Positions 9,239 through 19,410 are shown, numbered from the stretch's first letter. The stretch is DNA of 64,000 nucleotides from an uncultured Verrucomicrobiota bacterium (GCA_903876795.1 CAIRBK010000041.1:1-64000); one strand, 5' to 3'. Made by a program: numbers and translations. Notes: generated by a model not told the origin, from the sequence alone.

Positions 9239-9961
9239 TTACCGAGCCGGCCGCCTATTCATGCCGCCAAAGTCTGGAATCAGCGGCTGCTGGCTGGTTA
9301 GAAACAACGGCAAAAGTCGCGAGAACTCTTTGGCCAGCAACGCCCTGACCTCTACGAGGTCGAGGGTGCGGCCAAACTCCGCTTGCAAGGAGGTGACGGT
9401 GCCTTCGGTGGCGCTGATGCCGCACGGGACGATGCCCTGAAAGTGGGCGAGGTTGGCGTTCACATTCAACGCAAAGCCGTGGTAGGCGACCCAGCGGCGC
9501 ACGGCCACGCCGATGGCGGCGACCTTTCGCGTGCCGATCCAGATGCCGGTCTTGCCCTCGCGTCGGGAGGCGACCAGTCCCAGCGAACCGACGGTGTTGA
9601 TCATGACCTGTTCGAGCAGTCGCAGGTATTCATGAAGATCTTTGCGCGAGGATAGATCAATGATGGGGTAGCCCACAATCTGACCGGGTCCGTGGTAGGT
9701 GATGTCGCCGCCACGGTTGGTTTTGACCACCTCGATGCCCTCGCGAGCCAGGTGCCCGGCTTCCCAGACGAGGTTGTGTTCGGCACCGCTGCGCAGGCCG
9801 ACGGTATAAACCGGTTCGTGCTCGGTGAACACGAGTGTGTCGCCGATATCGCCGGCGATACGGCGGACCACGAGTTCGTTCTGCCCAGCCAGGGCGACCT
9901 CGTAGCGGGTGAGTCCCCAGTCGAGTGTGGTTATGGCGTGCGCGGGTGCCGGGGCGGACAT
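9239..9961 (-). CDS. lipB: Octanoyltransferase LipB
   Basis: Transfers octanoate from acyl carrier protein to lipoyl domains, the step before LipA. The 240-residue protein carries the RGGDITYHGPGQ substrate motif (about 83-94), the conserved Lys in RKVAAIG (Lys146) and the catalytic Cys in PCGIS (Cys180). The length is normal for the family. It is the first gene of a lipB-lipA pair on the minus strand and is divergent from lysS, with about 88 bases between the two starts for both promoters. Identity is firm. Confidence 0.95.
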   Translation of the reverse strand: MSAPAPAHAITTLDWGLTRYEVALAGQNELVVRRIAGDIGDTLVFTEHEPVYTVGLRSGAEHNLVWEAGHLAREGIEVVKTNRGGDITYHGPGQIVGYPIIDLSSRKDLHEYLRLLEQVMINTVGSLGLVASRREGKTGIWIGTRKVAAIGVAVRRWVAYHGFALNVNANLAHFQGIVPCGISATEGTVTSLQAEFGRTLDLVEVRALLAKEFSRLLPLFLTSQQPLIPDFGGMNRRPAR

Positions 9962-10049
9962 AACCGGAGGCTAGTGGCAGGTGGACGGTTGTCAGGCCGA
10001 AGTTTCCGTTTGCGCAGGGTTGGGGGGCGCGCCACGGTTTTGGGTTCAC

Positions 10050-11525
10050 ATGAGCGAGACTCCTTCGACCGATATTTCCCACGACCAGCACGCCGTGCGC
10101 CGCCAGAAGCTGGCCGATATGCGAACCGGCGGTTTCGATCCGTTCCGTGCCAATGTCGCGACGACCCATTTCTCGCAGGATGCCAAGTCGCTCCATATCG
10201 ACGGGCAGGATTATGCGACCACCGTCAGCGTCGCCGGCCGCCTGGTCACCTTTCGCGTCCAGGGGGGCAGTTCGTTTGTGAAAATTCAAGACCAGCAGGG
10301 CCAGATTCAGCTCTACTTTCGCAGGGATGTGCTTGGCGAGGATCGCTACGGCGTCTTCAAGAAATCCCTGGACTTGGGCGACATCATCGGCGTCACCGGC
10401 ACGTTGTTCAAAACCAAGACCGGCGAGATCACCGTGCGCGTCGATTCTTTCACGCTTGTTTCCAAAGCCCTGCGGCCCCTCCCCGAGAAGTGGAGCGGGC
10501 TCACGGATTCCGAGCAGATTTATCGCCAGCGCTACCTCGATCTTATCGTCAACCAGGAGTCGCGCCATCGGCTTATGACGCGCTCCCGCATCGTGTCGCA
10601 CATCCGCCGTTTTCTCGAAGACCGACAGTTCCTCGAAGTCGAGACGCCGGTACTGCAGGCGGTCGCCGGCGGTGCGGCGGCGCGTCCGTTCCAGACCCAT
10701 CACAATACGCTCGGTGTGGACTTCGTGCTTCGCATCTCGCTCGAACTTTATCTCAAGCGCATGTTGGTCGGAGGTTACGACCGCGTGTTTGAGATCGGCC
10801 GCAACTTCCGTAACGAGGGCGTCTCGCGACGCCATAATCCCGAGTTTACCATGCTCGAGGTCTACCAGGCCTACAGCGACTATCGCGGCATGATGACTCT
10901 CGTGCAGGATCTGCTGCGTTCCCTTTGTCAAAACGTCCTTGGCGTTTCCGAAATCAAGCACGCCGCCAGCGGTGAAACCATCCATTTCGGAGTTCAGTGG
11001 CGCGAGGTTAGGTATAAAGACCTTATCATCGAAAAGACGGGCGACGCTGAATGGTTCAGCCGCAGCAAGGAGGAGAAAATCGCCGGGTTGCAAAAGCTCG
11101 GCCTCCATGCCGACCCGAAGTGGGAGGAGTTCGAGCTGACCAACGAGATTTTCGGAAAGCTCATCGAGCCCAAACTCATCCAGCCGACCTTTGTGACACA
11201 CCTGCCCAAGGAGTTGTGTCCGCTCGCGAAGATCACCGCCGACGACCCGACGACGATCGATGTGTTCGAACTCATCATCGGCGGCATGGAGATCGCCCCC
11301 GCCTATTCGGAGCAGAACGATCCCGACGTGCAGCGGGCGATGTTCGAGGCCCAGGCCGGCGAGGAGCAGCAGAAAATCGACAACGATTTCCTGCTGGCCC
11401 TCGAGCACGGCATGCCGCCCGCCGGCGGCATGGGCATCGGCATCGACCGACTTTGCATCCTGCTCACCGGGGCCGAGAGCATCCGTGACGTGATCCTTTA
11501 TCCGCAATTGCGTCCCGGCTCCTGA
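10050..11525 (+). CDS. lysS: Lysine-tRNA ligase, class II
   Basis: Charges tRNA-Lys with lysine. The 491-residue protein has the N-terminal OB-fold anticodon-binding domain (about 45-150) and the class II catalytic core with motif 2 FRNEGVSRRHNPEFT (about 252-267) and motif 3 GMGIGIDR (about 460). The start at MSETPS (10050) gives normal length; the frame runs 23 codons further up to an ATG at 9981, judged too long. The same MSETPS opening occurs at the unrelated gene at 58595, probably by chance. No Shine-Dalgarno sequence is seen. Confidence 0.96.
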   Translation: MSETPSTDISHDQHAVRRQKLADMRTGGFDPFRANVATTHFSQDAKSLHIDGQDYATTVSVAGRLVTFRVQGGSSFVKIQDQQGQIQLYFRRDVLGEDRYGVFKKSLDLGDIIGVTGTLFKTKTGEITVRVDSFTLVSKALRPLPEKWSGLTDSEQIYRQRYLDLIVNQESRHRLMTRSRIVSHIRRFLEDRQFLEVETPVLQAVAGGAAARPFQTHHNTLGVDFVLRISLELYLKRMLVGGYDRVFEIGRNFRNEGVSRRHNPEFTMLEVYQAYSDYRGMMTLVQDLLRSLCQNVLGVSEIKHAASGETIHFGVQWREVRYKDLIIEKTGDAEWFSRSKEEKIAGLQKLGLHADPKWEEFELTNEIFGKLIEPKLIQPTFVTHLPKELCPLAKITADDPTTIDVFELIIGGMEIAPAYSEQNDPDVQRAMFEAQAGEEQQKIDNDFLLALEHGMPPAGGMGIGIDRLCILLTGAESIRDVILYPQLRPGS

Positions 11526-11611
11526 GCTAAAGCCGTGAAAAACACCAAGGGCGCGACGTCGAACCCAACTTTCCGGTCTGCGTGCTCCCCAGATGATTTC
11601 GCGGTAAACAT

Positions 11612-12847
11612 ATGCCCTGGTATCTTTATCTCGCCCTGAAGCAGCTTTTCCCGAGCGGGAAACGGTTGTCGTTTTTCACGGCGATCTCGATCCTCGGCGT
11701 CGCGTTGGGTGTGGCCACGCTCGTCGTGACCAACAGTGTCATGGGAGGCTTTGGTTACGAGATTCGCCGCATGATCATCGACACCCAGGGGGAGGTGCAA
11801 ATCCGCGCCCGCAGCCTGATCGAAAATCCCTCCGAGGTGGCCGCCGCCGTTTCCAAGGTTCCTGGCGTGGTGGGCGTCACGCCGTATGCCCAGGGCGTCG
11901 GCATGTTGGAATACGGGAGGAAGCCCGCGTTTCCGCTCATCCAGGGTGTCGACGTCAATCGCGTGAACGACGTTATCCCTCTGCGACGCTTCATCCGCGC
12001 CGGTTCACTCGACGACCTTGATGACGACACGGTGATCCTGAGTTCGCAGCTCGCCGAATCTTTGGGTGCGCGCATCGGCGGAACAGTGACCATCTCATCC
12101 CCCCTGCTAATTGAGCGCCTGAAAAACGACGAAGTGTTTCTCCCTCGTGAACTCGTGGTGGCGGGTATTTTTGAAATCGGGCACCAGCAGCTCGACAGCA
12201 ACACCGTGCTCGTGACGCTGCGCCGTATGCAAGACCTCTACGGTCTTGGCGAGTCGGTGCACGGTTTTAACGTCAAAATCGCCCCCGGTCTCGATGCGGA
12301 TACCGTGGCCGCACGCATTAACGCCGCGTTGTCCGCGTATTCCGAGATGCGGGCGTTTTCTTGGCTCGATGCGAACAGCGAGTTTCTCTTCGTGATCCAG
12401 ATGGAGAAGAACCTCGTTTCGATTCTTCTGCTTTTTATCATCCTGGTGGCCTCGTTTTCCATCATGAGTTCGCTGCTGACCACAGTGGTGCGCAAGACCC
12501 GCGAGATTGGTCTGCTTGGTGCGCTGGGGGGCCGCCCCGGCCAGATAGCCGCCTGTTTTTGCGTGCAGGGTTTTCTGATCGGTGTGCTCGGCACCTCCGG
12601 GGGGCTGGCGCTGGGCTTCGGGTTTTTGCACGTTCGCAACGATGTTCTGCTTCTCTTCACGAAACTCACGGGCAGCCAGGCGACGCTCGAGCGGTTTTAT
12701 CAATTCAGCAATGTGCCCGCGCATATCGAGTCGGTCGATCTCGTGGTGATCATCGCCGGCACCATCGTGATCTCGACGCTAGCCGGTATCTTTCCGGCGT
12801 GGCGCGCGTCCAGACTCAATCCCGTGGAGGCCCTGCGCAATGAGTGA
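11612..12847 (+). CDS. LolC/LolE-type lipoprotein-releasing permease
   Basis: An inner-membrane permease of the MacB/FtsX fold, 411 residues, likely releasing lipoproteins from the inner membrane toward the outer membrane. Helix 1 is at about residues 22-45, a large periplasmic domain follows to about residue 265, and three helices cover about 270-300, 315-345 and 370-400. The end FPAWRASRLNPVEALRNE is the classic Lol/MacB C terminus. It overlaps the ATPase gene that follows by eight bases, confirming the transporter pair. Only one permease gene is present, so a homodimer is likely. A MacB-like efflux role is the main alternative. Confidence 0.88.
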   Translation: MPWYLYLALKQLFPSGKRLSFFTAISILGVALGVATLVVTNSVMGGFGYEIRRMIIDTQGEVQIRARSLIENPSEVAAAVSKVPGVVGVTPYAQGVGMLEYGRKPAFPLIQGVDVNRVNDVIPLRRFIRAGSLDDLDDDTVILSSQLAESLGARIGGTVTISSPLLIERLKNDEVFLPRELVVAGIFEIGHQQLDSNTVLVTLRRMQDLYGLGESVHGFNVKIAPGLDADTVAARINAALSAYSEMRAFSWLDANSEFLFVIQMEKNLVSILLLFIILVASFSIMSSLLTTVVRKTREIGLLGALGGRPGQIAACFCVQGFLIGVLGTSGGLALGFGFLHVRNDVLLLFTKLTGSQATLERFYQFSNVPAHIESVDLVVIIAGTIVISTLAGIFPAWRASRLNPVEALRNE

Positions 12848-13511
12848 GATCATCCTCGAAGCCTGCGGACTTCATAAAACCTACCTGAGCGGCGAACGTC
12901 GCCTGGGGGTGTTGCGCGATGTGAGCCTCTCGGTGGAGGACGGCGAAAGCGTATCCATCCGCGGCGAGTCTGGCTCCGGCAAATCCACCCTGCTCCATCT
13001 GCTGGCCGGGCTCGACGCTCCGGATTCCGGCCGTGTCGCTTGGGCCGGCCGCCCCGACACCGGAGCCGTCCGCCGGGCGCGGTTTCTGGGAATGGTCTTC
13101 CAGTCGTTTTATCTGATTCCCGAACTCGATGCGCTGGCCAACGTACTCATGGCCGCCCGCGTGGCCGGCCCGGTCGGCGCTGAGGAACGGCGGCGCGCCC
13201 GCGACTTGCTGGCTCGTGTCGGGCTGGATCAGCGTTCCCATCACCTGCCTGCGCAGCTTTCAGGCGGGGAGCGCCAGCGGGTCGCCGTGGCGCGCGCCCT
13301 GATGAATTCCCCGAGGCTCATCCTTGCCGACGAGCCCACTGGCAACCTTGATGAAAAGACCGGCGACTCGATCATCAACCTGCTATTGGGGCTCTGTACC
13401 GAGCAAGGCATCGCACTGGTGCTGGTCACCCATAACGCGTCCCACGCGGCCCGCACGGCGCGGACGTTGTTCATGCATGACGGCAAACTTCAAACGCTGC
13501 AAACTCCTTAA
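12840..13511 (+). CDS. lolD: LolD-type lipoprotein-releasing ATPase
   Basis: The ATP-binding subunit of the lipoprotein-releasing transporter, 223 residues. Walker A is GESGSGKST (about 41-49), the signature is LSGGERQRV (about 140), and Walker B is LILADEPTGNLD (about 160). These match the LolD/MacB-type ATPase family. The gene overlaps the permease gene by eight bases and is three bases before the oxidoreductase gene, so all three are likely one transcript. The order permease, ATPase, oxidoreductase, lpxB places lipoprotein and lipid A functions together. A MacB-family efflux ATPase cannot be ruled out from sequence alone. Confidence 0.88.
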   Translation: MSEIILEACGLHKTYLSGERRLGVLRDVSLSVEDGESVSIRGESGSGKSTLLHLLAGLDAPDSGRVAWAGRPDTGAVRRARFLGMVFQSFYLIPELDALANVLMAARVAGPVGAEERRRARDLLARVGLDQRSHHLPAQLSGGERQRVAVARALMNSPRLILADEPTGNLDEKTGDSIINLLLGLCTEQGIALVLVTHNASHAARTARTLFMHDGKLQTLQTP

Positions 13512-13514
13512 CCC

Positions 13515-14514
13515 GTGAGCTTCTTCTCTTCCACCAAGCCCAAGATCAAATGCGGCGTCGCCGGCGTCGGCTCCCTCGGTCAGCACCATGCGCGTATCTA
13601 TGCCTCGCTGCCCAATGTCGAGTTCATGGGCATCTACGAGGCCAGCGACGAGCGCGCCAGGGAGATTTGCGAACGTCACAACTGCCGGCGTTTCGCCTCC
13701 ATTGAGGAACTGGGCGACGCTTGCGATGCCGTCTCGGTGGTCGTGCCGACCGACAAGCACGAACTCGTCGCTTTGCCGCTCCTGGCCAAAAAATGCCACC
13801 TGCTGATCGAGAAACCCATCACGGCCACGCTCGCCGAGGCGGAGCGCGTGCTGGCCGCCGCCCAGGCGAACAATTGCATCGTCCAAGTCGGACACATCGA
13901 GCACTTCAATCCGGTGATGAGTTTCATGGAGAAACACATCGACCGCCCGGGTTACATCACGGCGGAGCGACTCGCGCCCTATACGCCGCGCGGCACCGAA
14001 GTCGGCGTGGTTCTCGACCTGATGATCCATGACATCGGTATCGTGCTCGCGCTGGCCAAGTCGCCGATACGCAAGATCGACAGCGTGGGTATCAACGTGC
14101 TCTCCAAGACCGAGGACATCGCCAACGCCCGCATCGAATTCGAGAGCGGCTGCGTGGCCAACCTCAGCGCCAGCCGCATGAGCCTGAAAAAAAACCGCGA
14201 GATCCGCATCTTTCAGGACAACGCCTACCCTCTCGCTCGATTTTATGAACCAGAAGGGCCACCTGGTGAAAAAGAACGATCTCATCGCCTATGGCCTTAA
14301 GCTGAAGGTGGGGCTGGCCAAGGCGGGCGACGCCAGTTCGATTCCGGTGGAGGATATTCCCATCGAGAAGGACGAGCCGCTGAAACTGGAGTTGATGCAC
14401 TTCACCGAGAGTGTGGCTGCCCGCACCCAGCCCAAAGTCGGTGCAACTCTGGCCAAGACGGCGCTCGAGGTCGCCATTCAGATCACCGAACAGATCAAGG
14501 CGGCCAAGAAGTGA
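13515..14514 (+). pseudogene. Gfo/Idh/MocA oxidoreductase, split by a one-base frameshift
   Basis: An NAD(P)-dependent sugar oxidoreductase read from a GTG start at 13515. The Rossmann motif GVGSLGQHHAR and the EKPI motif of the family are present in the first half. The frame goes wrong at the CCC run at 14228-14230: removing one C restores a natural continuation NAYLSLDFMNQKGH into the frame ending at 14514. As read, the first frame ends at 14300 and the other starts at ATG 14245. Restored length would be about 332 residues. It sits between lolD and lpxB, so a role in making a modified nucleotide sugar for lipid A (as GnnA does in other bacteria) is a possible inference. Sequencing error or a true mutation are both possible. 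Confidence 0.85.
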
Positions 14515-14637
14515 AACGATGACGACTGTTTTGAAAGTAACGGCCCCTGGGGCTGACGAGGCAGACGAGGATTGGGGGCGCCGGTTTTTCGCTCCTCGGA
14601 TTCGTTGCGAGATGCCCGTCTCTCTGAGATAAACCCT

Positions 14638-15789
14638 ATGGCTTCCGATTCTCTGGCCGCCTTCCAGCTTCCTCCGCCCGCCGCCGGGCGTGTCGATCTT
14701 TTGGTGATCGCAGGCGAGCATTCGGGTGACCAGCACGCGGCCATGATGGTGCGTGAATTACGGGCGAAGCGCCCGGATTTTTTCGTCGCCGCACTTGGCG
14801 GACCTGAGCTGGCCAAGGCGGGGGCGCAACTGCTGCACGATCTGACCGCCTCGTCCGTGGTTGGGCTGGTCGAGGTGCTGAGGAACATCTCCTTTTTCCG
14901 CGCCTTGTTTGACGAGACGCTGTGCTGGATTGAGAAATACCGGCCGCGTGCCGTGTGCTTCGTCGATTACCCCGGACTCAACTTGCGACTTGCCAAGGCA
15001 CTCCGTGAACGGGGCCTTTCAGTCAAGGGCGGCGGCTCCATCCGTTCGCTTTACTACATCTCTCCGCAGATATGGGCTTGGAAGGCCCGGCGCCGATTTA
15101 CGATGGCTCGCGATTTGGATGCGCTCGCGGTGATTTTTCCATTCGAGGTGGAATGCTACGCCGATACCGACCTGCCCGTTGAGTTCGTAGGCCATCCCTT
15201 TCTCGATGATGCGCATCAAGCACCCGTGCGTTATGATCCTGCCGGGCCGGTCCTGCTGCTGCCGGGCAGTCGCAAGCAGGCGGTGGAGCGCATTTTTCCT
15301 CTGCTGCTGGCCGGTCACGCGGCCTACGCCAAGCGCGATGCGGTCGTGTTGTATCCGAGCGAGTTGATCAAAAAAATCCTGCTAGCCGCGAAGCCCCCGT
15401 CCAATGTGAAGCTTCTGCCTGCCGGGTCCGCCGTGGCCGCGTCGGCCGTGCTCACATCAAGCGGAACCATGTCGATGCATTGCGCGCTGGCGGCGATTCC
15501 GGGTGCGGTGGTGTATCGGGCCAACCCCATAACCTACCTGCTCGGGCGTATGCTGGTGAAAGTCCCGTTTTTGGGCATCGCCAACTTGCTCCTGAAGGAA
15601 CCGATGTATCCCGAATACATTCAAGGCGCGGCCACGCCGAAGGCGCTGGCCTCCGAACTGGAGGTGTGCCTGAGCAAAATAGAGCGTCTCATCGCCACAC
15701 AAACACAGGCGGAGCGGTTACGAGGCTTGTTAAGCCGTCCGATTGGCGGCACCTCTGTCGATTGGCTTATCAAGCAGATGGCCAGATAG
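14638..15789 (+). CDS. lpxB: Lipid-A-disaccharide synthase LpxB
   Basis: Joins UDP-diacylglucosamine and lipid X into the lipid A disaccharide at the inner membrane (GT19 family). The 383-residue protein opens with VDLLVIAGEHSGDQHAAMM, the LpxB nucleotide-sugar motif. It continues with FVDYPGLNLRLAK, YYISPQIWAWK and LLLPGSRKQ, all family hallmarks, and ends with the usual SSGTMSMHCALAAIPGAVVY stretch. The start at MASDS (14638) was chosen because upstream codons look unlike protein; the frame is open to 14572. It follows the oxidoreductase gene and is convergent with the GT1 gene. It proves lipid A synthesis, hence a Gram-negative outer membrane. Confidence 0.95.
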   Translation: MASDSLAAFQLPPPAAGRVDLLVIAGEHSGDQHAAMMVRELRAKRPDFFVAALGGPELAKAGAQLLHDLTASSVVGLVEVLRNISFFRALFDETLCWIEKYRPRAVCFVDYPGLNLRLAKALRERGLSVKGGGSIRSLYYISPQIWAWKARRRFTMARDLDALAVIFPFEVECYADTDLPVEFVGHPFLDDAHQAPVRYDPAGPVLLLPGSRKQAVERIFPLLLAGHAAYAKRDAVVLYPSELIKKILLAAKPPSNVKLLPAGSAVAASAVLTSSGTMSMHCALAAIPGAVVYRANPITYLLGRMLVKVPFLGIANLLLKEPMYPEYIQGAATPKALASELEVCLSKIERLIATQTQAERLRGLLSRPIGGTSVDWLIKQMAR

Positions 15790-15843
15790 GCCGCCGGGAG
15801 GAAAAACTGTCGGGTGAAGAGCCCCGTTTCTCCAGCGTTGGGT

Positions 15844-17115
15844 TCAGGCGGTCGTGAACTTCTGGTTGGCCTGTGCGACGAAGTTCTCGAGCTCGGCGAC
15901 CGCGGTGGTCGGTCCATGCTCGGATAACAACTGGCGGCGAACCTCGGCGGCGCGGCGGGCATGGGACGCTTTGGTTGCAAGTCGGTCGAGCGCGGCGTGC
16001 AGCTGTTCGGGCCAGACGGTTTTTTTCAGGCGGAAGCCGCAGCCGAGACGTTCGACCTCCATGCCGAAGAAAGTCTGGTCTCCGATGTGTGGCACGACGA
16101 TCTGGGGCACACCGGCGTGAAGCGCACTCGCCGTGGTGCCGGCCCCGCCATGATGGATGATCGCGCTGGCGTGCTTGAACAACTGGTCGTGCGAGACCTT
16201 GCCGATAACCTTGATGTGGTCGTCGTCGCCGAGTTGGGGAAACTGGGCCCAACCGCGTTGAACTATGATTTTGCGATCACGCGGCCATGCGCGCACGAAG
16301 CGCTCCATCCATGCGCCTGGGTTATCGTAGACCATGCTGCCGAAGGTGAGCACGGGCACCCTTTCGCCGCCGGTGAAAGCGCTCAACTCGGCGTCGATCC
16401 CCGGATTCTCGGGTGATTGCCAGCGGCAGTAGCCGATGAACTTGAAGCGCGGGTCGAGCTCGGCTCCGGGCGGGCGCAGCAGGGAATCGGAGACGGTCAC
16501 CAGGACTCGGTCGGCAGGCTTGGAGAAAAAGTTGCGGACTTTGGGCAGGCGGGCGGCCTTGAGTTCGGCGTGGACGCACTTGTTGATGACGCGATCAACC
16601 ACGGCGTTGGCGATTTTCCAGAGCCAGCGATTCCAGGCGCGGCGAGTGGTTTCGCCCAACCAGCGAGGGGAGGGGATGTTCTCCGGAGGGTAATCGGGAG
16701 ACGGGATTACGTGAGGTGCGAAGGCGAGGGTGGCGAAGGGCACGCCGTGTTTTTCGGCGATGCCCCGGTTCATGGGGAAGAGGTAGCTGGAGACGAGCAG
16801 GTCGGTCTCGGGCATGATCGCGTCCATACGGGCGATCATCTCCGGGATGTATTTTTTGGCGCCTACATAGATCTCGCGGAGCTGGTAGATGGGCGTGCGA
16901 ATTTTTTGGAGACGCCCCATCCAGTAGCTGAGGTCGGCTTGTTCCCACTTTGGGCAGAGTGGATAGAACTCAATGCCGGCGGCCTCGATTTCATCCTTGT
17001 AATGGGGGATGGTGGCGAAGCGCACATGGTGGCCGGCCTTTTGCAGCGCGACCGCCAGGGCGATTACGGGATAGATGTCGCCGGTGGAGCCGTGTGAGGT
17101 GAGAATGACGCGCAT
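15844..17115 (-). CDS. GT1-type glycosyltransferase
   Basis: A 423-residue nucleotide-sugar-dependent glycosyltransferase of the GT-B fold. It opens with MRVILTSHGSTGDIYPVIAL, the typical acceptor-side motif of sterol, macrolide and rhamnolipid-type transferases. The C-terminal donor-binding box HHGGAGTTASALHAGVPQIV is clear at about 318-337, followed by GDQTFFGMEVERLGCG. Acceptor and sugar are unknown; lipid, sterol/hopanoid or a secondary metabolite are possible. The start at 17115 was chosen because it begins right at the conserved fold; the frame stays open to 17202. It is convergent with lpxB and downstream of the PilB-like gene. Confidence 0.85.
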   Translation of the reverse strand: MRVILTSHGSTGDIYPVIALAVALQKAGHHVRFATIPHYKDEIEAAGIEFYPLCPKWEQADLSYWMGRLQKIRTPIYQLREIYVGAKKYIPEMIARMDAIMPETDLLVSSYLFPMNRGIAEKHGVPFATLAFAPHVIPSPDYPPENIPSPRWLGETTRRAWNRWLWKIANAVVDRVINKCVHAELKAARLPKVRNFFSKPADRVLVTVSDSLLRPPGAELDPRFKFIGYCRWQSPENPGIDAELSAFTGGERVPVLTFGSMVYDNPGAWMERFVRAWPRDRKIIVQRGWAQFPQLGDDDHIKVIGKVSHDQLFKHASAIIHHGGAGTTASALHAGVPQIVVPHIGDQTFFGMEVERLGCGFRLKKTVWPEQLHAALDRLATKASHARRAAEVRRQLLSEHGPTTAVAELENFVAQANQKFTTA

Positions 17116-17226
17116 GTTGAGGTCAACGTGGCGCTTAACCGGAGTCGAGGCGAGAGACGGCTGGTGACGTTTCGGTGACGGCTGGCGATGCGTGCTTGCC
17201 AAGACAGACGATGCCGCTGGTCGCGG

Positions 17227-19410
17227 TTACTTGATGAGGTCGGGCGGGACGTTGGCCAGGGCCTCCTCAAGGGTGGTGAGCCCCTGCCGGACCTTCAGGA
17301 TCGAATCTTGGTGGAGTGTTTTCATGCCGGTGCGCATTGCGATGCGCTTGAGTTCGGCGACCTCGACCTCCTTGTTGATCGCGTTGGTGAGTTCCTCGTT
17401 GTTGATCATCAGCTCGTGGATGCCGACGCGGCCCTTGTAGCCGGTGCCGTTGCACACGGGGCAACCCTGGGGGTTGGCCTTGAAGATTTGCCCGCTCCAG
17501 CCGATGGCGTCCCCGAGGAGTTTCTTTTCGCGGCCGACGGGCTCGTAGGGCTGCTTGCAGTTTTTGCAGACGCGGCGGAGCAGGCGCTGGGCGCAGACGG
17601 CGACCAGTGATGCCGAGATGTTGAAAGGCTCGACACCCATCTCGCCGATGCGGGCGACGGTCGAGGGCGCGTCGTTGGTGTGCAGCGTGGAGACGAGCAG
17701 GTGGCCGGTGAGAGCGGCCTCGACGGCGATCTGCGCGGTCTCTTCGTCGCGGATTTCACCGACGAGGATGATGTCGGGATCCATGCGCAGGTAGCAGCGA
17801 AGGGCGCGGGCGAAGGTTAGCCCGATCTGCCGGTTCATCTGCATCTGGTTCAGGCCGGGAAGGGTGTATTCGATGGGGTCCTCGGCGGTCTGGATATTGA
17901 CGTCGGGCGTGTTCACCTCGGCCAGGGCGGAGTAGAGCGTCATCGACTTGCCGGAGCCGGTTGGACCGCAATGCAGGATCATGCCATAGGGTTGGCGGAT
18001 GCACTCCCTGTAGCGGGCGAGATTCTCATCGGAGAAACCGAGCGCGGGCAAGGGGAGGGTGGTCTTCTGCTTGTCGAGGATGCGCATGACGACCTTCTCG
18101 CCGTGGTTCATCGGACCGGTGGCGACACGCAGGTCGATATCGATGTTTTTCTTGGTGTATTTCTTGAAAACGATGCGACCGTCCTGCGGCAGGCGACGCT
18201 CGGCGATGTCGAGGTTGCACATGATCTTGAGCCGAGTGACGAGGCCGTTGGCGACCGCACGGGGAAGCCGAAGTTTTTCCTGGCAGAGACCATCGATGCG
18301 GTAGCGGATGACCAGGTCCTTCTCCATCGGCTCGATATGGATGTCGGAGGCGCCGGAGATATAGGCGTCCTCGATGATACGGTTGGTAAGTTGGATGACG
18401 GGGGCCGACTCCTCGTTTTCCAAGTCTTCAGCCTTCACGTCGCCACCCTCGCCGGTGTATGCGGAGCTGATGACCTCGGCGACGCTGGAGATGTCTACGT
18501 CGGTGGTGGTGGCGGCCGGGTCGTGTTTGAAATGTTTTTTGACCAGTGCCTCGATGAACGGCGCTGAGGCGATGCGGATGTCGTCGATGACGAGCTCGGT
18601 TGCCTGCTGAAAAGCCTCGCGGCGGGCGTAATCGAGCGGGTTGGTCATGAGCACGCCGATGGAATTCGGCGACGTGCGATTGCAGGGGAATATTTGCTCG
18701 CGGCGGATGATCGCGTCACCGATCGCGGTGACGAGGTTTTCGTCGATGGTGATCTCTTCGGGTTTGGTGATGAGCGGATGGTTGGTTAGCCTGGAGATGA
18801 ACTTTGCGGTGTCGTCGGCGCTTGGCTGAAACTTTGGATCCAGCATGCGCTGAATGAGCGCGGCCGAGTATTCTGCGACCTCCTGGAGCAGCAGGAGATC
18901 GTTGTCGGTAAACTCCCCCTGCGTGCCCTCGGTCGGCTCCTTGTTGAGAACTTGGATGGCCCCTATGGTTATGCTGCCGGACTGGAGCGGGACGGTAAGC
19001 ATGGAGCACACGTCGAAGCTGGTGGTCTGAGCCATCGACAGCATCATGGGTACCTGAGTCTGCGTGTTGCGAAAGAAGACGGGTTTTCCCTCGGCGATAA
19101 CCTTTCCGACTATGCCTTTGCCCAAGGGGAGTTTCAGATCAAGGAGCTTGACTGCGGTTGCCTTGAAATTGTCGGCTCTGGCCTTATCGGAGCCCCAAGG
19201 CGTGGGAGAATAGTAAACATGGCGGAAGGCGATGTCGTTGCCCTCGACCAAGTAGAGGGTCATCGACTGAGCCCGCAGTGCCTCGACAACCTTGGATGCG
19301 GTGAGTTCTATGACCGAGGAGACGTCTTCACGGCTCGGAGTCGGCTTTGAAATAACCTTGATCAGCAGTGAGCGCCGCAGGGTGCTGGCGATGGAAACGG
19401 TCGAAGCCAT
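17227..19410 (-). CDS. PilB/GspE-type secretion ATPase with N-terminal GAF domain
   Basis: A 727-residue hexameric ATPase of the type IV pilus/type II secretion family. Residues about 25-205 form a GAF sensor domain ([14 protein letters not shown], then MLTVPL and IGAIQVLNK). A T2SSE N-domain-like stretch follows (about 215-330). The ATPase core has DIHIEP, Walker A GPTGSGKS (about 480), Walker [11 protein letters not shown] and TLHTND. Paired cysteines CKNC (about 616) and CPVC (about 651) form the family's zinc site. The GAF fusion suggests that pilus extension or secretion is controlled by a small ligand. No pilin, pilC or pilT is nearby. The start at MASTVS (19410) was chosen; an in-frame ATG at 19473 is possible. 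Confidence 0.88.
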   Translation of the reverse strand: MASTVSIASTLRRSLLIKVISKPTPSREDVSSVIELTASKVVEALRAQSMTLYLVEGNDIAFRHVYYSPTPWGSDKARADNFKATAVKLLDLKLPLGKGIVGKVIAEGKPVFFRNTQTQVPMMLSMAQTTSFDVCSMLTVPLQSGSITIGAIQVLNKEPTEGTQGEFTDNDLLLLQEVAEYSAALIQRMLDPKFQPSADDTAKFISRLTNHPLITKPEEITIDENLVTAIGDAIIRREQIFPCNRTSPNSIGVLMTNPLDYARREAFQQATELVIDDIRIASAPFIEALVKKHFKHDPAATTTDVDISSVAEVISSAYTGEGGDVKAEDLENEESAPVIQLTNRIIEDAYISGASDIHIEPMEKDLVIRYRIDGLCQEKLRLPRAVANGLVTRLKIMCNLDIAERRLPQDGRIVFKKYTKKNIDIDLRVATGPMNHGEKVVMRILDKQKTTLPLPALGFSDENLARYRECIRQPYGMILHCGPTGSGKSMTLYSALAEVNTPDVNIQTAEDPIEYTLPGLNQMQMNRQIGLTFARALRCYLRMDPDIILVGEIRDEETAQIAVEAALTGHLLVSTLHTNDAPSTVARIGEMGVEPFNISASLVAVCAQRLLRRVCKNCKQPYEPVGREKKLLGDAIGWSGQIFKANPQGCPVCNGTGYKGRVGIHELMINNEELTNAINKEVEVAELKRIAMRTGMKTLHQDSILKVRQGLTTLEEALANVPPDLIK

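Noticed and set aside
9657-11507. A 616-codon open frame on the minus strand across lipB and lysS
   Set aside because: It is antisense to lysS and out of frame with lipB, has no recognisable domain, and lysS on the other strand is unmistakable. Long antisense frames are common in GC-rich DNA.
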